Source of the DNA: Flavobacterium psychrophilum
Lineage (GTDB): Bacteria > Bacteroidota > Bacteroidia > Flavobacteriales > Flavobacteriaceae
DNA length: 64,000 nt
Direction: 5' to 3'
NCBI GenBank assembly: GCA_945860385.1
Contig: CAMAQD010000002.1
Span: 62,001 to 126,000, forward strand
A program made the translations under genes and the position numbers. Positions 1 through 9,863 of the stretch are shown here, one piece after another. Below the pieces are notes generated by a model, which ran no database searches, was not told where the DNA came from, and saw only the letters and a program-made list of their open reading frames with translations. Each line of letters begins with the position of its first letter. Position 1 is the stretch's first letter.

Positions 1-662
1 ACTTAGAAGCCGAAACGGTAACTGAAAAAACCAGTATTTTCAAGTTAATCGCAAATGCTCCAAAAATATTTTGGCAATTGGGAATCGTACAATTCTTTTC
101 TTGGTTCGCCTTGTTTTTAATGTGGGTTTACACCACCAGAGCCATTGCCAATCAGGTTTGGGGAGCAGAAGCTTTGGATCCTAAATCCATTGGATTCAAC
201 GAAGCCGGGGATTGGACAGGTGTAATGTTTGCCTTTTACAGTGCCGTTGCAGCTTTGTTTTCTTTACTTATTCCAACAATTGCAAAATCTATTGGCAGAA
301 AAAAAACTTATAGTTTTTCGCTTTTGCTAGGAGGAATTGGATTAGCATCGATGTATTTTGTACATGACAAAAATATTCTTTTACTATCCATTTCCGGAGT
401 AGGGTTAGCTTGGGCAGCCATATTAGCAATGCCATACGCCATGCTTTCTGGTTCACTTCCAGCAGACAAAATGGGCGTTTATATGGGATTGTTTAATGCC
501 ACCATTACCATTCCACAAATCGCTGCGGGATTATTAGGAAGTACAATTATTGCTTTGTTTGGAGGTTTTCCAATGGCAATTATTGTCATCGCAGGAGTTT
601 CCATGTTGATTGCTGGGTTAGCAGTGTTTTTTGTTAAGGAGCACCTATCAACAGTTAAATAA
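1..662 (+). CDS. SLC45/GPH-like MFS sugar (maltose) transporter, C-terminal part
   Basis: The reading frame is open from base 3, so this is a gene cut by the window edge and not a truncated gene. The visible part has about six hydrophobic segments, the loop motif IGRKKTYSF between two of them, and a short charged tail ending HLSTVK. The family is a proton-coupled or facilitated inner-membrane disaccharide transporter. It lies 14 bp upstream of beta-phosphoglucomutase and close to maltose phosphorylase, so maltose or short maltodextrins are the likely cargo. A TTG codon at 78 could be read as a start, but coding continues unbroken upstream of it. A gene beginning at 63651 encodes the N-terminal part of a similar transporter. 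Confidence 0.9.
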   Translation, partial: LEAETVTEKTSIFKLIANAPKIFWQLGIVQFFSWFALFLMWVYTTRAIANQVWGAEALDPKSIGFNEAGDWTGVMFAFYSAVAALFSLLIPTIAKSIGRKKTYSFSLLLGGIGLASMYFVHDKNILLLSISGVGLAWAAILAMPYAMLSGSLPADKMGVYMGLFNATITIPQIAAGLLGSTIIALFGGFPMAIIVIAGVSMLIAGLAVFFVKEHLSTVK

Positions 663-676
663 ATTAAAAAATAATA

Positions 677-1333
677 ATGAATACAAAAGCATTTATATTC
701 GACCTTGACGGCGTAATTGTGGACACCGCAAAATACCATTTTCTAGCTTGGAAAAAAATAGCCAATGAATTAGGATTCGAATTTACACACGAAAACAACG
801 AATTATTAAAAGGAGTAAGCCGCGTGCGCTCGCTCGATATCATTCTGGAAATAGGAAAAGTTGACGCTTCGCAAGAAGACAAAAACAGATGGCTCGTTCA
901 AAAAAACGAAGATTATTTGTCCTATCTAGTTGATATGGACGAAAGCGAAATCCTGCCAGGAGTGATGCCTGTTTTAAACTATTTAAAAGAAAAAAAGCAA
1001 CTAATCGCATTGGGTTCAGCTAGTAAAAACGCCAGACCTATTCTCGAAAAAACGGGAACGCTTGCTTTTTTTGATGCTATTGTTGATGGAAATGACGTTT
1101 CGAACGCCAAACCCGATCCCGAAGTTTTCTTGCTTGCCGCCAAATTATTAAACACAAAACCCGAAGACTCCATTGTTTTTGAAGATTCGGTTGCGGGAGT
1201 TCAAGCCGCGAACATCGGCGGAATGATTAGCGTGGGAATTGGAGAAGCTTCAACATTGCACGAAGCAAAATATTTATTTAAAGATTTTACCCAAATGGAC
1301 AAAACCTTTATTGATACTTTAATAAACAATTAA
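677..1333 (+). CDS. pgmB: Beta-phosphoglucomutase (HAD superfamily)
   Basis: This cytosolic enzyme interconverts beta-glucose-1-phosphate and glucose-6-phosphate, the step after maltose phosphorolysis. The 218-residue protein has HAD motif I FDLDGVIVDT with nucleophile Asp9 and acid/base Asp11, motif II in LGSAS, a conserved Lys in NAKPDPEVF and motif III in FEDSVAGV. The order cap then core and the length match PgmB. It has no signal peptide. It sits between the transporter and the GH65 phosphorylase whose product it uses, which strongly supports this assignment over other HAD phosphatases. Confidence 0.95.
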   Translation: MNTKAFIFDLDGVIVDTAKYHFLAWKKIANELGFEFTHENNELLKGVSRVRSLDIILEIGKVDASQEDKNRWLVQKNEDYLSYLVDMDESEILPGVMPVLNYLKEKKQLIALGSASKNARPILEKTGTLAFFDAIVDGNDVSNAKPDPEVFLLAAKLLNTKPEDSIVFEDSVAGVQAANIGGMISVGIGEASTLHEAKYLFKDFTQMDKTFIDTLINN

Positions 1334-1405
1334 ATGATTGGAAAATAAGAATTCTAAAAACAGAATTCTAAATATTTTTTTAATCTTTAAATAATAAAAA
1401 AACAA

Positions 1406-3712
1406 ATGAATCAAGATTACATTAAACCAGACAATTGGTCCGTCATTGAAGAAGGATTTGATGCAGAGAGTGTAAAATCGTCCGAAAGTCTTTTCAGCAT
1501 TGGTAACGGTGCTATGGGACAAAGAGCGAATTTTGAAGAAAATTATACCGGAGAAACTTTTCAGGGAAGTTATATCGCAGGAATTTATTATCCTGACAAA
1601 ACCAAAGTGGGTTGGTGGAAAAATGGGTATCCAAAATATTTTGCCAAAGTCCTAAATGCACCCAACTGGATCGGAATTGATATTGAAATCAATGATGAAA
1701 TTCTGGATTTAAATGCTTGCACCAAAGTAAATAACTTTCGTCGGGAGTTGAATATGAAAGAAGGTTGGTACAATCGTTCTTTTGAAGCCACTTTGCAAAA
1801 CGGAACCGAAATTGGCGTAAATATTCGTCGTTTTCTATGTATGAATTTAGACGAAGTGGGTGTTATCAGTTATGAAATCACCGCTATAAACAAAGATACC
1901 AAAATTGTTTACAAACCTTATGTTGACGCTGGTGTAACCAATGAAGATGCCAACTGGGAAGAGAAATTCTGGGAACCATTGGATGTGAAAAGAAGTGGAA
2001 ATGACGCTTTTGTAACTGCTCAAACCTTCAAAACCCATTTCAAGGTAACTACTTTTATGCAAAACAGCATTTTTGTAAACGGTAAAAACGGCAACATTTC
2101 TCCATCCAATATTAAAACCGGTACCGATAAAATTCAATTATCATTCGATGTCATTATTGCAAAAGGACAAAAATCATCCATTCAAAAAATAGGTGGTTAT
2201 ACCGTTTCTTTGAACCACGAAAATACTCTTGCAGCAGCAGAAGCCGCAATAAAATCAGCTTTAGCAAAAGGATATGATCAATTATTAGCCGAGCAAATCG
2301 AAGCTTGGGCCAAAATTTGGGAAATGTCAGACATCACTATTGAAGGCGATGTAAAAGCGCAGCAAGGCATTCGTTTCAATATTTTTCAATTGAATCAAAC
2401 CTATTCCGGTAAAGATTCTCGTTTGAATATTGGTCCAAAGGGGTTTACAGGCGAAAAATACGGAGGCTCCACTTATTGGGACACCGAAGCCTATTGCATT
2501 CCATTTTACATGGCGACCAAAGATCAGCAAGTGGCCAGAAATTTATTGACTTATCGCTTCAATCAATTAGATAAAGCGATTGAAAATGCCAAAGACAATT
2601 TAGGGTTCAAAAACGGAGCTGCTTTGTATCCAATGGTAACGATGAATGGCGAAGAATGTCATAACGAATGGGAAATCACACACGAAGAAATCCACAGAAA
2701 TGGTGCGATTGCTTTTGCGATTTTCAATTACCATCGTTTTACTGGCGATTACAGTTATATTCCTGAAAAAGGATTAGAAGTTTTGATTGGAATAGCCCGT
2801 TTTTGGCATCAAAGAGCCAATTTTTCAACAGACAAAAACCAATATGTAATTCTTGGCGTTACCGGTCCAAACGAATACGAAAATAATGTAAACAATAATT
2901 TCTATACCAATTATATTGCAAAATGGTGTATTGATTATACACACGAACAAATCCTGAAAGTGTCGCTAGAATATCCATCCGACCACAAACGCATCATCGA
3001 AAAAGTAAAATTATCGGATGCTGAATTGCAAGATTGGAAAAAAGTTTCGGGCAATATGTACTTTCCTTATTCCGAAAAACATGGCGTTTATTTGCAACAA
3101 GATGGGTTTTTGGACAAGGATTTAGTTTTGGTAAAAGATTTGGATAAATCACAACGACCAATCAATCAAAAATGGTCTTGGGACAGAGTTTTGCGTTCGC
3201 CTTACATCAAACAAGCCGATACTTTACAAGGATTTTACTTCTTCGAAGATCACTTTACGAGAGAACAATTAGAAAAACATTTTGATTTTTACGAGCCTTT
3301 TACCGTTCACGAAAGTTCGCTTTCTCCTTGCGTACATTCTATTCAAGCAGCAAAATTGGACAAAATGGATATGGCTTATACTTTTTATTTAAGAACATCC
3401 CGTTTAGATCTTGATGACTACAATAAAGAAGTAGAAGAAGGCTGTCACATCACCTCAATGGCGGGAACCTGGATGAGTATTGTAGAAGGTTTTGGCGGAA
3501 TGCGAGTAAAAAACGACTCACTACATTTCTCTCCAAAAATACCAAAAGAGTGGACTGGATATTCCTTTAAAATTAATTTTAGAAACCAGATTTTGAAGGT
3601 TGCTGTTAATCACGACGATACACAACTTACCCTCGAAGGTTCGAAAGAAATGACTGTTTTTGTCAATGGCAATGCTGTTTTAGTAGAACCAAATAGTTTG
3701 GTTGTGGTCTAG
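1406..3712 (+). CDS. GH65 maltose phosphorylase
   Basis: The enzyme splits maltose with inorganic phosphate into glucose and beta-glucose-1-phosphate. The 768-residue protein has an N-terminal beta-sandwich domain, a central (alpha/alpha)6 barrel and a small C-terminal beta domain. The general acid is Glu490 in VTGPNEYENNVNN. The phosphate-binding loop typical of phosphorylases is present as EEGCHITSMAGTW. There is no signal peptide, as expected for an enzyme that needs cytosolic phosphate and feeds PgmB immediately upstream. Trehalose or kojibiose phosphorylase are alternatives within GH65, but the neighbouring amylases make maltose the best guess. Confidence 0.93.
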   Translation: MNQDYIKPDNWSVIEEGFDAESVKSSESLFSIGNGAMGQRANFEENYTGETFQGSYIAGIYYPDKTKVGWWKNGYPKYFAKVLNAPNWIGIDIEINDEILDLNACTKVNNFRRELNMKEGWYNRSFEATLQNGTEIGVNIRRFLCMNLDEVGVISYEITAINKDTKIVYKPYVDAGVTNEDANWEEKFWEPLDVKRSGNDAFVTAQTFKTHFKVTTFMQNSIFVNGKNGNISPSNIKTGTDKIQLSFDVIIAKGQKSSIQKIGGYTVSLNHENTLAAAEAAIKSALAKGYDQLLAEQIEAWAKIWEMSDITIEGDVKAQQGIRFNIFQLNQTYSGKDSRLNIGPKGFTGEKYGGSTYWDTEAYCIPFYMATKDQQVARNLLTYRFNQLDKAIENAKDNLGFKNGAALYPMVTMNGEECHNEWEITHEEIHRNGAIAFAIFNYHRFTGDYSYIPEKGLEVLIGIARFWHQRANFSTDKNQYVILGVTGPNEYENNVNNNFYTNYIAKWCIDYTHEQILKVSLEYPSDHKRIIEKVKLSDAELQDWKKVSGNMYFPYSEKHGVYLQQDGFLDKDLVLVKDLDKSQRPINQKWSWDRVLRSPYIKQADTLQGFYFFEDHFTREQLEKHFDFYEPFTVHESSLSPCVHSIQAAKLDKMDMAYTFYLRTSRLDLDDYNKEVEEGCHITSMAGTWMSIVEGFGGMRVKNDSLHFSPKIPKEWTGYSFKINFRNQILKVAVNHDDTQLTLEGSKEMTVFVNGNAVLVEPNSLVVV

Positions 3713-3734
3713 CTAAAAAGTCAATTCTATATAT

Positions 3735-3778
3735 GGCATATAAGGACATCTAAGAAAACTTAAATGAACTTATATGCC
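3735..3778 (+). terminator. Hairpin between the GH65 and GH13 genes
   Basis: GGCATATAAG at 3735-3744 pairs perfectly with CTTATATGCC at 3769-3778 across a 24-base loop and is followed by a T-rich stretch. It may be a weak intra-operon terminator or processing site that lowers expression of the downstream exported enzymes relative to the cytosolic ones. The long loop makes a strong terminator unlikely. Confidence 0.4.
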
Positions 3779-3825
3779 TTATATTTTTAAATAATAAAGT
3801 TGAAATAAATTTAATTATTTGTCAA

Positions 3826-5658
3826 ATGAAAAAACTACTTTTATTTTTCTTAATTTCTTCAACAATGTTTGCACAAATCGAAAGAATAGAACCTCCTTTT
3901 TGGTATGCCGGAATGCATAATCCTGAATTGCAAATCATGTTTTATGGCAAAAATATAGCGCAATATCAGGTATCCGTTTCCCATTCGATTAAAATTACAA
4001 ACGTGAAAAGGACTGAAAACCCCAACTATCTGTTCGTTACTATAAATACTGAAAATGTTCCTGCCACGAATTGTATTTTCACTTTCCAATACAAAAACAA
4101 AACCATATTTACACAAAATTATGCTCTAAAACAACGAAGAGAAAACTCAGCCGAACGAAAAGGTTTTGATGCTTCAGATATGATGTATTTGATAATGCCT
4201 GACCGTTTCTCAAATGGAAATCCGAATAACAATAGCGATGCTTCTACCATCGAAAAATTCAATCGAGAATTACCCGAAGGAAGACACGGCGGCGACATTC
4301 AAGGCATCATCAATCATTTGGATTATATCGCAGCATTGGGCGCAACCTCTCTTTGGATTACACCACTTTGCGAAGACAACGAAGCGGTTTATTCGTATCA
4401 CACTTACGCACAAACCGATGTTTACAAAATTGATCCTCGCTACGGAACCAACGAAGATTATGCTCGGTTAGCAACTGAAATGCACAAAAAAAACCTGAAA
4501 TTAGTAATGGATTATGTCACCAATCATTGGGGTGCATCGCATTGGATGCTGAAAGATTTGCCCACCCAGGATTGGATTCATCAATTTGAAACTTTCACGC
4601 AAACCAATCATAGAAGAACCGTTATTCACGATATCAATGCGTCTAAAATTGACACCCAAATATGTATGGACGGTTGGTTTGCACCCTCAATGCCTGATTT
4701 GAATCAAGCAAATCCTTTGGTTTTAAACTATCTTACTCAAAATGCCATTTGGTGGATTGAATCCGCCAATTTAGATGGTTTTAGGGTGGACACTTACAAT
4801 TATGCCGATCCAGTAGCCATCACAAAATGGACCAAAGCCATCACCGATGAATATCCCAATTTCAATATTGTTGGCGAAATTTCGATGCGCGACCAAGCCC
4901 AACTTTCGTATTGGCAAAAAGACAGTCCTATAGGTAAAATCCAAAATTTCAATTCCCATTTACCAAGTGTAATGGATTTTATTTTATCGGATGCTCTTTT
5001 AACGATTTTCAATGAAGATGGCAATTGGGAAAGTGGAATGGCCAAAGTGTACAACAATTTTGCAAATGATTTTCTATTTCCAAATGTGAATAATTTATTG
5101 ATTTTTGCCGAAAATCACGACACCCACCGCGTCAATCACGTTTACAAAAATGACCTTGGAAAATACAAAATGACAATGGGTCTATTGGCAACTATGCGAG
5201 GAATTCCTCAATTGTATTATGGTTCCGAAATTGGAATGGCGGGAAACAAAGACGATGGAGGAGATGCTGCAATTCGTCAAGATTTCCCTGGCGGATGGGA
5301 AGGTGATGAAAACAATGCTTTTACCACAGAGGGAAGAACATCAGGTCAAAATGAATATTTCGATTTCACTTCAAAATTATTCAATTGGAGAAAAACAAAA
5401 TCGGTTATTCATTTTGGAAAAATGACTCATTATATTCCTGAAGACAATACTTACGTCTATTTCAGATACAATGCTACTGAAAGTGTAATGGTTTTATTCA
5501 ACAACAGCAGTGAAACCAAAACACTAAAAACAAATCGTTTCGCCGAAAATATTAAAAACTACAAAACTGGAAACGACGTCATAACGGACAAAATAATTGA
5601 CGTAACAAAAGAAATTACTTTGGAACCAAAATCGGTTTTGATATTGGAATTGAAATAA
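3826..5658 (+). CDS. Exported GH13 neopullulanase/cyclomaltodextrinase-like enzyme (SusA type)
   Basis: This alpha-amylase-family hydrolase is predicted to cut maltodextrins, cyclodextrins or pullulan in the periplasm. A signal peptide (residues 1-16, ending SSTMFAQ) is followed by an N-terminal beta-sandwich of about 100 residues as in cyclomaltodextrinases, then the GH13 barrel from about residue 120. The catalytic triad is visible: Asp322 in GFRVDTYNY, Glu351 in VGEIS and Asp432 in AENHDTHR. The C-terminal 80 residues form the usual beta domain. The 610-residue length and the N-terminal domain favour the SusA/neopullulanase group over simple alpha-amylases. It belongs to the maltose operon and is followed closely by GH31 and another GH13. 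Confidence 0.93.
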   Translation: MKKLLLFFLISSTMFAQIERIEPPFWYAGMHNPELQIMFYGKNIAQYQVSVSHSIKITNVKRTENPNYLFVTINTENVPATNCIFTFQYKNKTIFTQNYALKQRRENSAERKGFDASDMMYLIMPDRFSNGNPNNNSDASTIEKFNRELPEGRHGGDIQGIINHLDYIAALGATSLWITPLCEDNEAVYSYHTYAQTDVYKIDPRYGTNEDYARLATEMHKKNLKLVMDYVTNHWGASHWMLKDLPTQDWIHQFETFTQTNHRRTVIHDINASKIDTQICMDGWFAPSMPDLNQANPLVLNYLTQNAIWWIESANLDGFRVDTYNYADPVAITKWTKAITDEYPNFNIVGEISMRDQAQLSYWQKDSPIGKIQNFNSHLPSVMDFILSDALLTIFNEDGNWESGMAKVYNNFANDFLFPNVNNLLIFAENHDTHRVNHVYKNDLGKYKMTMGLLATMRGIPQLYYGSEIGMAGNKDDGGDAAIRQDFPGGWEGDENNAFTTEGRTSGQNEYFDFTSKLFNWRKTKSVIHFGKMTHYIPEDNTYVYFRYNATESVMVLFNNSSETKTLKTNRFAENIKNYKTGNDVITDKIIDVTKEITLEPKSVLILELK

Positions 5659-5673
5659 AAATTCACCTACACC

Positions 5674-5688
5674 AAACCTCAAAGGTTT
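5674..5688. repeat. Short palindrome in intergenic space
   Basis: AAACCT at 5674-5679 and AGGTTT at 5683-5688 form a small inverted repeat in the 63-bp gap between the GH13 and GH31 genes. A further ACAGGTTT lies at 5701-5708. It resembles a reduced form of the perfect palindrome at 8134-8166 in the next gap of the same operon, so both probably belong to one dispersed palindromic repeat family. Confidence 0.4.
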
Positions 5689-5721
5689 CTCTCAAACTTT
5701 ACAGGTTTAAAACAATAAACA

Positions 5722-8127
5722 ATGAAAAAAATATTTTTCTTACTATTTATAACCTCACTTTCCTTTGCCCAAAACGCAAATAGAAAATTCGAAAGTTTTA
5801 AAAAAGTCAACAACTCTTTAGAAATAAAAACTTCCGATGGTTTGTATGTCATCAAAGCCTATTCTGAAAAAATTGTGGAAGCTACTTTTATTCCAAAAGG
5901 TCAAAGTTACAATCCAAATTCAGAAGCGGTAGTTTTAGTTCCCAAAAAAGGAATTGCGAAAATTTCGGGAAATCAAAATATATTGACATTCTCCACCTCC
6001 GGAATCGTAGTTTCAATCCAAAAATCACCTTTTCAAATCACTTACTTCAACCAACAAAAACTTTTGTTTTCTGAAAAAACAGGTTATTTCAAACAAAAAC
6101 ATATTTCGCTAGACAATGTAAAAGGCAACATAAAAGCCGATTCAACCGAAGTAATTCAATTCAATATTTCGCCTGAAGAAATGCTTTACGGCGGCGGCGC
6201 TCGAGCATTGGGAATGAACCGCCGTGGTAATAAATTAGCTCTTTACAATCGAGCGCATTATGGGTATGAAACCCATTCTGAGCTAATGAATTTTACCATT
6301 CCAATGGTTTTGTCATCGAAAATATATGCCGTTCATTTTGATAATTCTGCTATTGGTTACTTAGATTTAGACAGCAAAAAAGACAATACTTTGGCCTACG
6401 AAACCATTTCCGGCCGAAAAACCTACCAAGTAATTGTTGGTGATTCCTGGACTGATTTTATCTCGAATTATACTGATTTAACAGGAAAACAACCTCTGCC
6501 AGCAAGATGGACTTTGGGGAATTTTTCCAGTCGTTTTGGTTATCATTCGCAAGAAGAAGTAGAGAAAACTATCAAGAAATTTGAAGATGACAAAATTCCT
6601 GTCGATGCGATTATTCTGGATTTGTATTGGTTTGGAAAAACCATTCAAGGAACAATGGGAAATTTGGATTGGGACAAAGATAAATTTCAAAATCCAACAA
6701 AAATGATTGCCGATTTGAATGCAAAAGGGATAAAAACTGTTTTAATAACAGAACCTTTTGTGCTGACAACTTCTTCAAAATGGCAGGAAGCTGTTGATAA
6801 AAAAGTATTGGCAACAGATAAAAACGGAAAACCGTTTACTTATGATTTTTATTTTGGAAACACTGGAATCATCGACATTTTCAAACCTGAAGGAAAGGAT
6901 TGGTTTTGGAATGTATATAAAACCCTAATCAATCAAGGCGTTGGTGGACTTTGGGGTGATTTGGGCGAACCTGAAGTTTTTCCATCCGAAGCTATAACAG
7001 CCGGCGGAAAAGCCGATGAAGTCCATAATGTTTACGGACACAACTGGTCAAAACTAATCGCCGATGGTTACAAAAAAGACTTCGCAAATCAACGTCCATT
7101 TATATTAATGCGTGCCGGATATTCCGGTTCACAACGTTTCGGAATGATTCCGTGGTCCGGTGATGTAAGTAGAAGTTGGGGCGGCTTACAACCCCAAACC
7201 GAAATTGCCTTGCAAATGGGAATGCAGGGAATGGCATATATGCACTCGGATTTAGGAGGTTTTGCCGGAGATTATTTCGACAATGAATTGTACATTCGTT
7301 GGTTGCAATATGGCGTTTTCAACCCAGTTTTTCGTCCGCACGCTCACGAAGATGTTGCTGCTGAACCCGTTTATAAAGACATCGTAACCAAAGCAAAAGC
7401 AAAAAAACAAGTGGAATTGCGTTACCAACTTTTGCCTTACAACTATACTTTGGCTTTCGAAAACAACCAAAAAGGAACGCCTTTGATGCGTCCGTTATTT
7501 TTTGAAGAACCCAATAATCCAAAATTATTGACGGTTTGTGATACCTATCTTTGGGGAAATGACTTTTTGGTGACACCAATCACGAAAGCTGGCGTGACTT
7601 CAACTTCTGTATATTTTCCAAAAAATAACAACTGGTTTGATTTTTATTCCAATGAAGAACAATTGGCCGGAACTACTGCAAATATTGCCGTTGTTGAAGA
7701 CCACATTCCTGTTTTTGTGCGTGGAGGTGCTTTCATTCCAATGATAAAAACCATTCAAAACACCTCGAAATATTCGTTGGCAGATTTCGATTTGCATTAT
7801 TATTTTGATGCTAAAACCACTCAAAGTTCAGGCAAAATATACAATGACGATGGAACAACGGCAAATGCTTTTGAAAAAGGAGAATTTGAAGTTTTGAATT
7901 TCAATGGCAGCACCAATGGAAAGGTAGTAACTGTAAAATTGAATTCAGAAATTGGAAAAAACTTTCCATCATCCGATAAAAATGTTGCTCTGATTGTTCA
8001 TAATATAAAAGCAAAATCAGTGACCGTAAACGGGAAATCCATTGATTTCAAAATAGTTAAAAACAATATAGAAATTCCTGTTTCCTGGAAAAAAGGAACA
8101 GGAGTTGAAATTAAAATTCAATTATAA
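5722..8127 (+). CDS. Exported GH31 alpha-glucosidase
   Basis: This retaining exo-alpha-glucosidase releases glucose from maltodextrin ends. Residues 1-17 form a signal peptide (MKKIFFLLFITSLSFAQ). An N-terminal beta-sandwich precedes the GH31 barrel. The nucleophile is Asp413 in WGDLGEP and the acid/base is Asp481 in SGDVSRSW. A proximal and distal beta domain close the 801-residue protein, which is normal for the family. It lies between two GH13 genes in the maltose cluster, taking the exo-acting role often filled by GH97 (SusB) in Bacteroides. GH31 also includes enzymes for isomaltose and xylosides, but the context favours maltodextrins. Confidence 0.93.
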   Translation: MKKIFFLLFITSLSFAQNANRKFESFKKVNNSLEIKTSDGLYVIKAYSEKIVEATFIPKGQSYNPNSEAVVLVPKKGIAKISGNQNILTFSTSGIVVSIQKSPFQITYFNQQKLLFSEKTGYFKQKHISLDNVKGNIKADSTEVIQFNISPEEMLYGGGARALGMNRRGNKLALYNRAHYGYETHSELMNFTIPMVLSSKIYAVHFDNSAIGYLDLDSKKDNTLAYETISGRKTYQVIVGDSWTDFISNYTDLTGKQPLPARWTLGNFSSRFGYHSQEEVEKTIKKFEDDKIPVDAIILDLYWFGKTIQGTMGNLDWDKDKFQNPTKMIADLNAKGIKTVLITEPFVLTTSSKWQEAVDKKVLATDKNGKPFTYDFYFGNTGIIDIFKPEGKDWFWNVYKTLINQGVGGLWGDLGEPEVFPSEAITAGGKADEVHNVYGHNWSKLIADGYKKDFANQRPFILMRAGYSGSQRFGMIPWSGDVSRSWGGLQPQTEIALQMGMQGMAYMHSDLGGFAGDYFDNELYIRWLQYGVFNPVFRPHAHEDVAAEPVYKDIVTKAKAKKQVELRYQLLPYNYTLAFENNQKGTPLMRPLFFEEPNNPKLLTVCDTYLWGNDFLVTPITKAGVTSTSVYFPKNNNWFDFYSNEEQLAGTTANIAVVEDHIPVFVRGGAFIPMIKTIQNTSKYSLADFDLHYYFDAKTTQSSGKIYNDDGTTANAFEKGEFEVLNFNGSTNGKVVTVKLNSEIGKNFPSSDKNVALIVHNIKAKSVTVNGKSIDFKIVKNNIEIPVSWKKGTGVEIKIQL

Positions 8128-8133
8128 TTCATA

Positions 8134-8166
8134 AAACCTAACAGGTTTTAAAAACCTGTTAGGTTT
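8134..8166. repeat. Perfect REP-like palindrome (16-bp arms, 1-nt spacer)
   Basis: AAACCTAACAGGTTTT at 8134-8149 is followed by one A and then its exact reverse complement up to 8166. It fills most of the 55-bp gap between the GH31 and GH13 genes. It has no strong T-tract, so it fits a dispersed palindromic (REP-type) element or mRNA-stabilising hairpin better than a terminator. Confidence 0.75.
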
Positions 8167-8182
8167 GAAATAAAAAAACAAA

Positions 8183-9838
8183 ATGAAAAAAAATATCTTA
8201 TTTTCGGTAGCATTTCTTTCGCTTCTTTTCGCTAGTTGTTCTTCAACAAAAACGGTAAAAACAGCTTCAAAAACACCTTTTGTTTGGGAAAATGCCAACG
8301 TGTATTTTCTTTTAATCGATCGATTTAATAATGGAGATAAAACGAACGACCAAAACTATAATCGAAACAAACCAACCGGGAAATTGCGCGGTTTTGAAGG
8401 TGGTGATATTCGAGGAGTGATTCAAAAACTGGACGAAGGCTACTTTGAAAAATTAGGGATTACAGCGATTTGGATGACACCTGTTGTAGAACAAATTCAC
8501 GATGGAGTCGATGAAGGAACTGGTTATAGCTACGGTTTTCACGGCTATTGGGCAAGAGATTGGTCGGCCTTGGATCCGAGTTTTGGAACTAAAAAAGATT
8601 TGGCTGAATTAGTACAAAAAGCTCACGCCAAAGGAATCCGTATTTTGCTAGATGCCGTTATCAATCACACTGGACCGGTCACTGCCGAAGATCCTGCATA
8701 TCCAAATGATTGGGTTCGAACTTCCCCAAAATGCACTTACAAATCGTATGATACTTATATCAATTGCACTTTGGTCGAAAATCTTCCAGACGTAAAAACC
8801 GAAAGCAATGATGCTGTAGCTTTGCCTCCAATCTTGATCGAAAAATGGAAAAAAGAAGGTCGTTACGAACAAGAAGTAGCCGAATTGGATGCCTTTTTCG
8901 CCAAAACAGGTTATCCTCGTGCACCAAAATATTACATTATGAAATGGCTGTCGGATTACATCACCGATTATGGAATTGATGGCTACCGAGTGGATACGGC
9001 AAAACACACTTATGAAGATGTTTGGGCCGATTTCAAGAAAGTTTGCGACCAATCCTTTGCCGATTTCAAAAAAAATAATCCTGAAAAAGTGTTGGATAAC
9101 AATGCCTTTTTTACTGTTGGTGAAGTCTATGGTTACAACATTGGAGCGAAAAAACTATTTGATTTTGGAGACAAAAAAGTGGATTATTTCGCGAATGGCT
9201 TTACCGGTTTAATCAATTTTGATTTTAGAAATGAAGCTAAAATGAATTACGAAGAACTATATTCTAAATACAATTCAATCCTTCAAAATGACTTGAAAGG
9301 AAACACCGTAATGAATTATGTTTCTTCACACGACGACAGTTCTCCTTATGACAAGAAACGCGAAAAAACTTTCGAAAGCGGAACAAAATTATTGCTTGCT
9401 CCGGGAATTTCGCAAGTGTATTATGGAGACGAAAGTGCTCGTTCGTTAGATATTCCGGGAACTACAGGCGATGCTACTTTGCGTTCGATGATGAATTGGG
9501 ATGACATCAAGACCAATACCGAAACTCAAAAAGTGCTTTTGCATTGGCAAAAACTGGGTAATTTCAGAAAAAATCACATCTCGATTGGAGCAGGAATTCA
9601 TCAAGAAATCTCGGCAAGTCCTTATATTTTTAGTAGAACTTTTACACAAAATACTCTCACGGACAAGGTGGTTATTGGATTGGATTTACCAAAAGGACAA
9701 AAGGAAATTTCAGTAGGGACTGTTTTCGAAAATGGAACAAAATTACATGACGCATATTCCGGAAAAAAAGTTGTAGTTTCTAATGGAAAAATAAATATTG
9801 ACAGTAAATTTGCTATTGTTTTATTGGAAAAACAATAA
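8183..9838 (+). CDS. GH13 alpha-amylase, lipoprotein
   Basis: This endo-acting alpha-amylase is anchored by a lipid: the N-terminus has a lipobox ending in FASCSS with the acylated Cys at about residue 19. The GH13 barrel follows directly after a short linker. Catalytic residues are Asp271 in YRVDTAKH, Glu314 in VGEVYGYN and Asp384 in SSHDDSSPYD. The pattern GIDGYRVDTAKH resembles outer-membrane amylases of the SusG role, although no starch-binding insert was recognised. The 551-residue length fits a single catalytic domain with a C-terminal beta domain. It is the last gene of the maltose cluster, ending just before a terminator. Confidence 0.93.
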   Translation: MKKNILFSVAFLSLLFASCSSTKTVKTASKTPFVWENANVYFLLIDRFNNGDKTNDQNYNRNKPTGKLRGFEGGDIRGVIQKLDEGYFEKLGITAIWMTPVVEQIHDGVDEGTGYSYGFHGYWARDWSALDPSFGTKKDLAELVQKAHAKGIRILLDAVINHTGPVTAEDPAYPNDWVRTSPKCTYKSYDTYINCTLVENLPDVKTESNDAVALPPILIEKWKKEGRYEQEVAELDAFFAKTGYPRAPKYYIMKWLSDYITDYGIDGYRVDTAKHTYEDVWADFKKVCDQSFADFKKNNPEKVLDNNAFFTVGEVYGYNIGAKKLFDFGDKKVDYFANGFTGLINFDFRNEAKMNYEELYSKYNSILQNDLKGNTVMNYVSSHDDSSPYDKKREKTFESGTKLLLAPGISQVYYGDESARSLDIPGTTGDATLRSMMNWDDIKTNTETQKVLLHWQKLGNFRKNHISIGAGIHQEISASPYIFSRTFTQNTLTDKVVIGLDLPKGQKEISVGTVFENGTKLHDAYSGKKVVVSNGKINIDSKFAIVLLEKQ

Positions 9839-9863
9839 CGCCAAATTTCTATTCTAAAAAAAT

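Noticed and set aside
1..662. A truncated or decayed transporter
   Set aside because: The frame is open to the window edge, so the missing N-terminus is only outside the window.
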